A DNA stretch of 64,000 nucleotides from Oasisia sp. SBJ-2009 (lineage: Eukaryota > Annelida > Polychaeta > Sabellida > Siboglinidae). Made by a program: the position numbers and the translations under genes. The notes below the pieces were generated by a model, which worked only from the letters and a program-made list of their open reading frames with translations, did not search any database and was not told where the DNA came from. Shown here one piece after another: positions 23,601 through 35,761 of the stretch. The stretch spans positions 3,889,690 through 3,953,689 of the forward strand of contig OZ024855.1 in NCBI GenBank assembly GCA_964017155.1. The letters are read 5' to 3'. The number at the start of each line of letters is the position of its first letter. Within the stretch, counting starts at the first letter, position 1.

Positions 23601-25186
23601 ATTTTGTTAATTCTATCAATTATAATCATCTTGCGCATATTTATGTTTTATAAACAACGCGTCTTAGCAGACTTTTGAGGTCGAAAAGACAGCGCGGTCG
23701 GCATAAACAAACTGTTTATCGCTCATTTCGTATGCTCGGCGGAGTAACATGCACCGCTGCGCTTGCGACTGGCACAAATCGCGCTGTCTTTTCGACCTCA
23801 AAAGTTTGCCAAGACGCGCTGTTTATAAAACATAAATACGCGCAAGATGATTATAATTGAATGAATTAATTTAATCAAGTATCAAATGTTGGCAAAAATA
23901 CTGATATAATAGCAACATTGAGGTGGGTCCGACTTGTACATAAGTGCCAAATAGTGAAATACTGAAAACAAATTGAGAGTATACGTGCTTTTATGAGAGA
24001 GTGCGCGTGAAGGTACGAGCCCGCAAGTCTAGGCATTTATGTACAAGTCGGGCCCACCTCAATTTTGGTATTATAACTGTATCTTTGTCAACATTTGATA
24101 CTTGATTTTGTTAATTCTATCAATTATAATCATCTTGCGCATATTTATGTTTTATAAACAGCGCGTCTTAGCAGACTTTTGAGGTCGAAAAGACAGCGCG
24201 GTCGGCATAAACAAACTGTTTATCGCTCATTTCGTATGCTCAGCGGAGTAACATGCACCGCTGCGCTTGCGACTGGCACAAATCGCGCTGTCTTTTCGAC
24301 CTCAAAAGTTTGCCAAGACGCGCTGTTTATAAAACATAAATACGCGCAAGATGATTATAATTGAATGAATTAATTTAATCAAGTATCAAATGTTGGCAAA
24401 AATACTGATATAATAGCAACATTGAGGTGGGTCCGACTTGTACATAAGTGCCAAATAGTGAAATACTGAAAACAAATTGAGAGTATACGTGCTTTTATGA
24501 GAGAGTGCGCGTGAAGGTACGAGCCCGCAAGTCTAGGCATTTATGTACAAGTCGGGCCCACCTCAATTTTGGTATTATAACTGTATCTTTGTCAACATTT
24601 GATACTTGATTTTGTTAATTCTATCAATTATAATCATCTTGCGCATATTTATGTTTTATATACAGCGCGTCTTAGCAGACTTTTGAGGTCAAAAAGACAG
24701 CGCGGTCGGCATAAACAAACTGTTTATCGCTCATTTCGTATGCTCAGCGGAATAACATGCACCGCTGCGCTTGCGACTGGCACAAATCGCGCTGTCTTTT
24801 CGACCTCAAAAGTTTGCCAAGACGCGCTGTTTATAAAACATAAATACGCGCAAGATGATTATAATTGAATGAATTAATTTAATCAAGTATCAAATGTTGA
24901 CAAAAATACTGATATAATAGCAACATTGAGGTGGGTCCGACTTGTACATAAGTGCCAAATAGTGAAATACTGAAAACAAATTGAGAGTATACGTGCTTTT
25001 ATGAGAGAGTGCGCGTGAAGGTACGCGCACGCAAGTCTAGGCATTGATGTACAAGTCGGGCCCACCTCAATTTTGGTATTATAACTGTATCTTTGCCAAC
25101 ATTTGATACTTGATTTTGTTAATTCTATTAATTATAATCATCTTGCGCATATTTATGTTTTATATACAGCGCGTCTTAGCAGACTT
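20651..25186. repeat. Trimeric higher-order repeat, three copies of ~1.51 kb
   Basis: The order a6-a1-a2 occurs three times: 20651/21155/21659, 22164/22668/23172, 23675/24179/24683. The steps are 1513 and 1511 bp. The extra 2 bp come from CATATATATATG replacing CATATTTATG near 22127. The a2 members share TCAAAAAGAC in the left arm and GTTGAC after core A; two of the three also share CTGCACTTGCG (21659 and 23172). High similarity of equivalent members shows recent amplification of a 3-unit block. Confidence 0.85.
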
Positions 25187-28100
25187 TTGAGGTCGAAAAG
25201 ACAGCGCGGTCGGCATAAACAAACTGTTTATCGCTCATTTCTTATGTTCAGCGGAGTAACATGCACCGCTGCGCTTGCGACTGGCACAAATCGCGCTGTC
25301 TTTTCGACCTCAAAAGTTTGCCAAGACGCGCTGTTTATAAAACATAAATACGCGCAAGATGATTATAATTGAATGAATGAATTTTATCAAGTATCAAATG
25401 TTGGCACAAATACTGATATAATAGCAACATTGAGTTTGGTCCGACTTCTACATAAGTGCCAAATAGTGAAATACTGAAAACAAATTGAGAGAATACGTGC
25501 TTTTATGAGAGAGTGCGCGTGAAGGTACGCGCCCGCAAGTCTAGGCATTTATGTACAAGTCGGGCCCACCTAAATTTTGGTATAATAGCTCTATCTTTGC
25601 CAACATTTGATACTTGATTTTGTTCGTTCTATCAATTATAATCATCTTGCGCATATTTATGTTTTATATACAGCGCGTCTTAGCATACTTTTGAGGTCGA
25701 AAAGACAGCGCGGTCGGCATAAACAAACTGTTTATCGCTCATTTCGTACGCTCAGCGGAGTAACATGCACCGCTGCGCTTGCGACTGGCACAAATCGCGC
25801 TGTCTTTTCGACCTCAAAAGTTTGCCAAGACGCGCTGTTTATAAAACATAAATACGCGCAAGATGATTATTATTGAATGAGTTAATTTAATCAAGTGTCA
25901 AATGTTGGCACAAATACTGATATAATAGCAACATTGAGTTTGGTCCGACTTCTACATAAGTGCCAAATAGTGAAATACTGAAAACAAATTGAGAGAATAC
26001 GTGCTTTTATGAGAGAGTGCGCGTGAAGGTACGCGCCCGCAAGTGTTGGCATTTATGTACAAGTCGGGCCCACCTCAATTTTGGTATTATAACTGTATCT
26101 TTGTCAACATTTGATACTTGATTTTGTTAATTCTATCAATTATAATCATCTTGCGCATATTTATGTTTTATAAACAACGCGTCTTAGCAGACTTTTGAGG
26201 TCGAAAAGACAGCGCGGTCGGCATAAACAAACTGTTTATCGCTCATTTCGTATGCTCAGCGGAGTAACATGCACCGCTGCGCTTGCGACTGGCACAAATC
26301 GCGCTGTCTTTTCGACCTCAAAAGTTTGCCAAGACGCGCTGTTTATAAAACATAAATACGCGCAAGATGATTATAATTGAATGAATTAATTTAATCAAGT
26401 ATCAAATGATGGCAAAAATACTGATATAATAGCAACATTGAGGTGGGTCCGACTTGTACATAAGTGCCAAATAGTGAAATACTGAAAACAAATTGAGAGT
26501 ATACGTGCTTTTATGAGAGAGTGCGCGTGAAGGTACGAGCCCGCAAGTCTAGGCATTTATGTACAAGTCGGGCCCACCTCAATTTTGGTATTATAACTGT
26601 ATCTTTGTCAACATGTGATACTTGATTTTGTTAATTCTATCAATTATAATCATCTTGCGCATATTTATGTTTTATATACAGCGCGTCTTAGCAGACTTTT
26701 GAGGTCAAAAAGACAGCGCGGTCGGCATAAACAAACTGTTTATCGCTCATTTCGTATGCTCAGCGGAATAACATGCACCGCTGCGCTTGCGACTGGCACA
26801 AATCGCGCTGTCTTTTCGACCTCAAACGTTTGCCAAGACGCGCTGTTTATAAAACATAAATACGCGCAAGATGATTATAATTGAACGAATTAATTTAATC
26901 AAGTATCAAATGTTGACAAAAATACTGATATAATAGCAACATTGAGGTGGGTCCGACTTGTACATAAGTGCCAAATAGTGAAATACTGAAAACAAATTGA
27001 GAGTATACGTGCTTTTATGAGAGAGTGCGCGTGAAGGTACGCGCACGCAAGTCTAGGCATTTATGTACAAGTCGGGTCCACCTCAATTTTGGTATTATAA
27101 CTGTATCTTTGCCAACATTTGATACTTGATTTTGTTAATTCTATTAATTATAATCATCTTGCGCATATTTATGTTTTATATACAGCGCGTCTTAGCAGAC
27201 TTTTGAGGTCGAAAAGACAGCGCGGTCGGCATAAACAAACTGTTTATCGCTCATTTCTTATGTTCAGCGGAGTAACATGCACCGCTGCGCTTGCGACTGG
27301 CACAAATCGCGCTGTCTTTTCGACCTCAAAAGTTTGCCAAGACGCGCTGTTTATAAAACATAATTACGCGCAAGATGATTATAATTGAATGAATGAATTT
27401 TATCAAGTATCAAATGTTGGCAAAAATACTGATATAATAGCAACATTGAGGTGGGTCCGACTTGTACATAAGTGCCAAATAGTGAAATACTGAAAACAAT
27501 TGAGAGTATACGTGCTTTTATGAGAGAGTGCGCGTGAAGGTACGCGCCCGCAAGTGTTGGCACTTATGTACAAGTCGGGCCCACCTCAATGTTGGTATAA
27601 TAACTCTATCTTTGCCAACATTTGATACTTGATTTTGTTCGTTCTATCAATTATAATCATCTTGCGCATATTTATGTTTTATATACAGCGCGTCTTAGCA
27701 GACTTTTGAGGTCGAAAAGACAGCGCGGTCGGCATAAACAAACTGTTTATCGCTCATTTCGTATGCTCAGCGGAGTAACATGCACCGCTGCGCTTGCGAC
27801 TGGCACAAATCGCGCTGTCTTTTCGACCTCAAAAGTTTGCCAAGACGCGCTGTTTATAAAACATAAATACGCGCAAGATGATTATAATTGAATGAATTAA
27901 TTTAATCAAGTATCAAATGTTGGCAAAAATACTGATAAAATAGCAACATTGAGGTGGGTCCGACTTGTACATAAATGCCAAATAGTGAAATACTGAAAAC
28001 AAATTGAGAGTATACGTGCTTTTATAAGAGAGTGCGCGTGATGGTACGAGCCCGCAAGTCTAGGCATTTATGTACAAGTCGGGCCCACCTCAATTTTGGT

Positions 28101-30020
28101 ATGATAACTGTATCTTTGTCAACATTTGATATTTGATTTTGTTAATTCTATCAATTATAATCATCTTGCGCATATCTATGTTTTATATACAGCGCGTCTT
28201 AGCAGACTTTTGAGGTCGAAAAGACAGCGCGGTCTGCATAAACAAACTGTTTATCGCTCATTTCGTATGCTCAGCGGAATAACATGCACCGCTGCGCTTG
28301 CGACTGGCACAAATCGCGCTGTCTTTTCGACCACAAAAGTTTGCCAAGACGCGCTGTTTATAAAACATAAATACGCGCAAGATGATTATACTTGAATGAA
28401 TTAATTTTATCAAGTATCAAATGTTGGCAAAAATACTGATATAATAGCACCATTGAGGTGGGTCCGACTTGTACATAAGTGCCAAATAGTGAAATACTGA
28501 AAACAAATTGAGAGTATACGTGCTTTTATAAGAGAGTGCGCGTGAAGGTACGAGCCCGCAAGTCTAGGCATTTATGTACAAGTCGGGCCCACCTCAATTT
28601 TGGTATTATAACTGTATCTTGGTCAACATTTGATACTTGATTTTGTTAATTCTATCAATTATAATCATCTTGCGCATATTTATGTTTTATATACAGCGCG
28701 TCTTAGCAGACTGTTGAGGTCGAAAAGACAGCGCGGTCGGCATAAACAAACTGTTTATCGCTCATTTCGTATGCTCAGCGGAGTAACATGCACCGCTGCG
28801 CTTGCGACTGGCACAAATCGCGCTGTCTTTTCGACCTCAAAAGTTTGCCAAGACGCGCTGTTTATAACACATAAATGCGCAAGATGATTATAATTGAATG
28901 AATTAATTTTATCAAGTATCAAATGTTGGCAAAAATACTGATATAATAGCAACATTGAGGTGGGTCCGACTTGTACATAAGTGCCAAATAGTGAAATACT
29001 GAAAACAATTGAGAGTATACGTGCTTTTATGAGAGAGTGCGCGTGAAGGTACGCGCCCGCAAGTCTAGGCATTTATGTACAAGTCGGGCCCACCTCAATT
29101 TTGGTATTATAACTGTATCTTTGTCAACATTTGATACTTGATTTTGTTAATTCTATCAATTATAATCATCTTGCGCATATTTATGTTTTATAAACAGCGC
29201 GTCTTAGCAGACTTTTGAGGTCGAAAAGACAGCGCGGTCGGCATAAACAAACTGTTTATCGCTCATTTCGTATGCTCGGCGGAGTAACATGCACCGCTGC
29301 GCTTGCGACTGGCACACATCGCGCTGTCTTTTCGACCTCAAAAGTTTGCCAAGACGCGCTGTTTATAAAACATAAATACGCGCAAGATGATTATAATTGA
29401 ATGAATTAATTTAATCAAGTATCAAATGTTGGCAAAAATACTGATATAATAGCAACATTGAGGTGGGTCCGACTTGTACATAAGTGCCAAATAGTGAAAT
29501 ACTGAAAACAAATTGAGAGTATACGTGCTTTTATGAGAGAGTGCGCGTGAAGGTACGAGCCCGCAAGTCTAGGCATTTATGTACAAGTCGGGCCCACCTC
29601 AATTTTGGTATTATAACTGTATCTTTGTCAACATTTGATACTAGATTTTGTTAATTCTATCAATTATAATCATCTTGCGCATATTTATGTTTTATAAACA
29701 GCGCGTCTTAGCAGACTTTTGAGGTCGAAAAGACAGCGCGGTCGGCATAAACAAACTGTTTATCGCTCATTTCGTACGTTCAGCGGAGTAACATGCACCG
29801 CTGCGCTTGCGACTGGCACAAAACGCGCTGTCTTTTCGACCTCAAAAGTTTGCCAAGACGCGCTGTTTATAAAACATAAATACGCGCAAGATGATTATTC
29901 TTGAATGAATTAATTTAATCAAGTGTCAAATGTTGGCACAAATACTGATATAATAGCAACATTGAGTTTGGTCCGACTTCTACATAAGTGCCAAATAGTG
30001 AAATACTGAACACAAATTGA
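25187..30020. repeat. Mixed block, units 25187-29719
   Basis: Anchors and classes: 25187 a3, 25691 a4, 26195 a1, 26699 a2, 27203 a3, 27706 a1, 28210 a2, 28714 a1, 29215 a6, 29719 a5. It mixes types seen to the left (a4 with TAGCATAC at 25691; AAACAACGCG at 26195; the last a6 at 29215) with types common to the right (a3 and a5). Unit 28714 is 501 bp because CATAAATGCGCAAG has lost two bases relative to CATAAATACGCGCAAG near 28875. The block looks like a junction between two homogenisation domains. Confidence 0.72.
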
Positions 30021-33000
30021 GAGAATACGTGCTTTTATGAGAGAGTGCGCGTGAAGGTACGCGCCCGCAAGTCTAGGCATTTATGTACAAGTCGGGCCCA
30101 CCTCAAAGTTGGTATAATAACTCTATCTTTGCCAACATTTGATACTTGATTTTGTTCGTTCTATCAATTATAATCATCTTGCGCATATTTATGTTTTATA
30201 TACAGCGCGTCTTAGCAGACTTTTGAGGTCGAAAAGACAGCGCGGTCGGCATAAACAAACTGTTTATCGCTCATTTCGTATGCTCAGCGGAGTAACATGC
30301 ACCGCTGCGCTTGCGACTGGCACAAATCGCGCTGTCTTTTCGACCTCAAAAGTTTGCCAAGACGCGCTGTTTATAAAACATATATACGCGCAAGATGATT
30401 ATAATTGAATGAATTAATTTAATCAAGTATCAAATGTTGGCAAAAATACTGATAAAATAGCAACATTGAGGTGGGTCCGACTTGTACATAAGTGCCAAAT
30501 AGTGAAATACTGAAAACAAATTGAGAGTATACGTGCTTTTATCAGAGAGTGCGCGTGAAGGTACGAGCCCGCAAGTCTAGGCATTTATGTACAAGTCGGG
30601 CCCACCTCAATTTTGGTATGATAACTGTATCTTTGTCAACATTTGATACTTGATTTTGTTAATTCTATCAATTATAATCATCTTGCGCATATTTATGTTT
30701 TATATACAGCGCGTCTTAGCAGACTTTTGAGGTCGAAAAGACAGCGCGGTCGGCATAAACAAACTGTTTATCGCTCATTTCGTATGCTCAGCGGAATAAC
30801 ATGCACCGCTGCGCTAGCGACTGGCACAAATCGCGCTGTCTTTTCGACCTCAAAGGTTTGCCAAGACGCGCTGTTTATAAAACATAAATACGCGCAAGAT
30901 GATTATAATTGAATGAATTAATTTAATCAAGTATCAAATGTTGGCAAAAATACTGATATAATAGCAACATTGAGGTGGGTCCGACTTGTACATAAGTGCC
31001 CAATAGTGAAATACTGAAAACAAATTGAGAGTATACGTGCTTTTATGAGAGAGTGCGCGTGAAGGTACGAGCCCGCAAGTCTAGGCATTTATGTACAAGT
31101 CGGGCCCACCTCAATTTTGGTATTATAACTGTATCTTGGTCAACATTTGATACTTGATTTTGTTAATTCTATCAATTATAATCATCTTGCGCATATTTAT
31201 GTTTTATATACAGCGCGTCTTAGCAGACTTTTGAGGTCGAAAAGACAGCGCGGTCGGCATAAACAAACTGTTTATCGCTCATTTCGTATGCTCAGCGGAG
31301 TAACATGCACCGCTGCGCTTGCGACTGGCACAAATCGCGCTGTCTTTTCGACCTCAAAAGTTTGCCAAGACGCGCTGTTTATAAAACATAAATACGCGCA
31401 AGATGATTATAATTGAATGAATTAATTTTATCAAGTATCAAATGTTGGCAAAAATACTGATATAATAGCAACATTGAGGTGGGTCCGACTTGTACATAAG
31501 TGCCAAATAGTGAAATACTGAAAACAATTGAGAGTATACGTGCTTTTATGAGAGAGTGCGCGTGAAGGTACGCGCCCGCAAGTGTTGGCACTTATGTACA
31601 AGTCGGGCCCACCTAAATTTTGGTATAATAACTCTATCTTTGCCAACATTTGATACTTGATTTTGTTCGTTCTATCAATTATAATCATCTTGCGCATCTT
31701 TATGTTTTATATACAGCGCGTCTTAGCAGACTTTTGAGGTCGAAAAGACAGCGCGGTCGGCATAAACAAACTGTTTATCGCTCATTTCGTACGCTCAGCG
31801 GAGTAACATGCACCGCTGCGCTTGCGACTGGCACAAATCGCGCTGTCTTTTCGACCTCAAAAGTTTGCCAAGACGCGCTGTTTATAAAACATAAATACGC
31901 GCAAGATGATTATTATTGAATGAATTAATTTAATCAAGTGTCAAATGTTGGCACAAATACTGATATAATAGCAACATTGAGTTTGGTCCGACTTCTACAT
32001 AAGTGCCAAATAGTGAAATACTGAAAACAATTGAGAGTATACGTGCTTTTATGAGAGAGTGCGCGTGAAGGTACGCGCCCGCAAGTCTAGGCATTTATGT
32101 ACAAGTCGGGCCCACCTCAAAGTTGGTATAATAACTCTATCTTTGCCAACATTTGATACTTGATTTTGTTCGTTCTATCAATTATAATCATCTTGCGCAT
32201 ATTTATGTTTTATATACAGCGCGTCTTAGCAGACTTTTGAGGTCGAAAAGACAGCGCGGTCGGCATAAACAAACTGTTTATCGCTCATTTCGTATGCTCA
32301 GCGGAGTAACATGCACCGCTGCGCTTGCGACTGGCACAAATCGCGCTGTCTTTTCGACCTCAAAAGTTTGCCAAGACGCGCTGTTTATAAAACATATATA
32401 CGCGCAAGATGATTATAATTGAATGAATTAATTTAATCAAGTATCAAATGTTGGCAAAAATACTGATAAAATAGCAACATTGAGGTGGGTCCGACTTGTA
32501 CATAAGTGCCAAATAGTGAAATACTGAAAACAAATTGAGAGTATACGTGCTTTTATCAGAGAGTGCGCGTGAAGGTACGAGCCCGCAAGTCTAGGCATTT
32601 ATGTACAAGTCGGGCCCACCTCAATTTTGGTATGATAACTGTATCTTTGTCAACATTTGATACTTGATTTTGTTAATTCTATCAATTATAATCATCTTGC
32701 GCATATTTATGTTTTATATACAGCGCGTCTTAGCAGACTTTTGAGGTCGAAAAGACAGCGCGGTCGGCATAAACAAACTGTTTATCGCTCATTTCGTATG
32801 CTCAGCGGAATAACATGCACCGCTGCGCTAGCGACTGGCACAAATCGCGCTGTCTTTTCGACCTCAAAGGTTTGCCAAGACGCGCTGTTTATAAAACATA
32901 AATACGCGCAAGATGATTATAATTGAATGAATTAATTTAATCAAGTATCAAATGTTGGCAAAAATACTGATATAATAGCAACATTGAGGTGGGTCCGACT

Positions 33001-34020
33001 TGTACATAAGTGCCCAATAGTGAAATACTGAAAACAAATTGAGAGTATACGTGCTTTTATGAGAGAGTGCGCGTGAAGGTACGAGCCCGCAAGTCTAGGC
33101 ATTTATGTACAAGTCGGGCCCACCTCAATTTTGGTATTATAACTGTATCTTGGTCAACATTTGATACTTGATTTTGTTAATTCTATCAATTATAATCATC
33201 TTGCGCATATTTATGTTTTATATACAGCGCGTCTTAGCAGACTTTTGAGGTCGAAAAGACAGCGCGGTCGGCATAAACAAACTGTTTATCGCTCATTTCG
33301 TATGCTCAGCGGAGTAACATGCACCGCTGCGCTTGCGACTGGCACAAATCGCGCTGTCTTTTCGACCTCAAAAGTTTGCCAAGACGCGCTGTTTATAAAA
33401 CATAAATACGCGCAAGATGATTATAATTGAATGAATTAATTTTATCAAGTATCAAATGTTGGCAAAAATACTGATATAATAGCAACATTGAGGTGGGTCC
33501 GACTTGTACATAAGTGCCAAATAGTGAAATACTGAAAACAATTGAGAGTATACGTGCTTTTATGAGAGAGTGCGCGTGAAGGTACGCGCCCGCAAGTGTT
33601 GGCACTTATGTACAAGTCGGGCCCACCTAAATTTTGGTATAATAACTCTATCTTTGCCAACATTTGATACTTGATTTTGTTCGTTCTATCAATTATAATC
33701 ATCTTGCGCATCTTTATGTTTTATATACAGCGCGTCTTAGCAGACTTTTGAGGTCGAAAAGACAGCGCGGTCGGCATAAACAAACTGTTTATCGCTCATT
33801 TCGTACGCTCAGCGGAGTAACATGCACCGCTGCGCTTGCGACTGGCACAAATCGCGCTGTCTTTTCGACCTCAAAAGTTTGCCAAGACGCGCTGTTTATA
33901 AAACATAAATACGCGCAAGATGATTATTATTGAATGAATTAATTTAATCAAGTGTCAAATGTTGGCACAAATACTGATATAATAGCAACATTGAGTTTGG
34001 TCCGACTTCTACATAAGTGC
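30020..34020. repeat. Tetrameric higher-order repeat, two near-identical 2014-bp copies
   Basis: The order a1-a2-a1-a4 occurs at 30223/30727/31231/31734 and again at 32237/32741/33245/33748. Private variants coincide exactly 2014 bp apart: CTCAAAGTTGG (30105 and 32119), CATATATACG, GATAAAATAG, TTATCAGAG, CGCTAGCG, CTCAAAGGTTTG and CATCTTTATG (31694 and 33708). Similarity breaks down in core B at both ends (about 30020 and 34020), where AAAACAATTGAGAGTAT and AAAACAAATTGAGAGAAT differ. I saw no difference between the copies while reading, but did not align every base. Confidence 0.88.
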
Positions 34021-35761
34021 CAAATAGTGAAATACTGAAAACAAATTGAGAGAATACGTGCTTTTATGAGAGAGTGCGCGTGAAGGTACGCGCCAGCAAG
34101 TCTAGGCATTTATGTACAAGTCGGGCCCACCTCAATTTTGGTATTATAACTGTATCTTTGTCAACATTTGATACTTGATTTTGTTAATTCTATCAATTAT
34201 AATCATCTTGCGCATATTTATGTTTTATATACAGCGCCTCTTAGCAGACTTTTGAGGTCAAAAAGACAGCGCGGTCGGCATAAACAAACTGTTTATCGCT
34301 CATTTCGTATGCTCAGCGGAATAACATGCACCGCTGCGCTTGCGACTGGCACAAATCGCGCTGTCTTTTCGACCTCAAAAGTTTGCCAAGACGCGCTGTT
34401 TATAAAACATAAATACGCGCAAGATGATTATAATTGAATGAATTAATTTAATCAAGTATCAAATGTTGACAAAAATACTGATATAATAGCAACATTGAGG
34501 TGGGTCCGACTTGTACATAAGTGCCAAATAGTGAAATACTGAAAACAATTGAGAGTATACGTGCTTTTATGAGAGAGTGCGCGTGAAGGTACGCACCCGC
34601 AAGTGTTGGCACTTATGTACAAGTCGGGCCCACCTCAATGTTGGTATAATAACTCTATCTTTGCCAACATTTGATACTTGATTTTGTTCGTTCTATCAAT
34701 TATAATCATCTTGCGCATATTTATGTTTTATATACAGCGCGTCTTAACAGACTTTTGAGGTCGAAAAGACAGCGCGGTCGGCATAAACAAACTGTTTATC
34801 GCTCATTTCGTACGTTCAGCGGAGTAACATGCACCGCTGCGCTTGCGACTGGCACAAATCGCGCTGTCTTTTCGACCTCAAAAGTTTGCCAAGACGCGCT
34901 GTTTATAAAACATAAATACGCGCAAGATGATTATAATTGAATGAATTAATTTAATCAAGTATCAAATGTTGACAAAAATACTGATATAATAGCAACATTG
35001 AGGTGGGTCCGACTTGTACATAAGTGCCAAATAGTGAAATACTGAAAACAAATTGAGAGTATACGTGCTTTTATGAGAGTGTACGCGTGAAGGTACGCGC
35101 ACGCAAGTCTAGGCATTGATGTACAAGTCGGGCCCACCTCAATTTTGGTATTATAACTGTATATTTGCCAACATTTGATACTTGATTTTGTTAATTCTAT
35201 TAATTATAATCATCTTGCGCATATTTATGTTTTATATACAGCGCGTCTTAGCAGACTTTTGAGGTCGAAAAGACAGCGCGGTCGGCATAAACAAACTGTT
35301 TATCGCTCATTTCTTATGTTCAGCGGAGTAACATGCACCGCTGCGCTTGCGACTGGCACAAATCGCGCTGTCTTTTCGACCTCAAAAGTTTGCCAAGACG
35401 CGCTGTTTATAAAACATAAATACGCGCAAGATGATTATAATTGAATGAATGAATTTTATCAAGTATCAAATGTTGGCAAAAATACTGATATAATAGCAAC
35501 ATTGAGGTGGGTCCGACTTGTACATAAGTGCCAAATAGTGAAATACTGAAAACAATTGAGAGTATACGTGCTTTTATGAGAGAGTGCGCGTGAAGGTACG
35601 CACCCGCAAGTGTTGGCACTTATGTACAAGTCGGGCCCACCTCAATGTTGGTATAATAACTCTATCTTTGCCAACATTTGATACTTGATTTTGTTCGTTC
35701 TATCAATTATAATCATCTTGCGCATATTTATGTTTTATATACAGCGCGTCTTAGCAGACTT
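34021..35761. repeat. Short mixed block, units 34252-35259
   Basis: Anchors and classes: 34252 a2, 34755 a5, 35259 a3. It bridges the tetrameric and pentameric domains. Unit 34755 has CTTAACAG for CTTAGCAG, and its core B has the odd GAGTGTACGCG. The transition is continuous; no non-satellite DNA lies at the junction. Confidence 0.7.

Noticed and set aside
28755..29072. A 105-codon minus-strand open frame, the longest in the window
   Set aside because: It exists only because a 2-bp deletion near 28875 joins two frames of the satellite. Neighbouring units have shorter frames at the same place. There is no sign of coding constraint.
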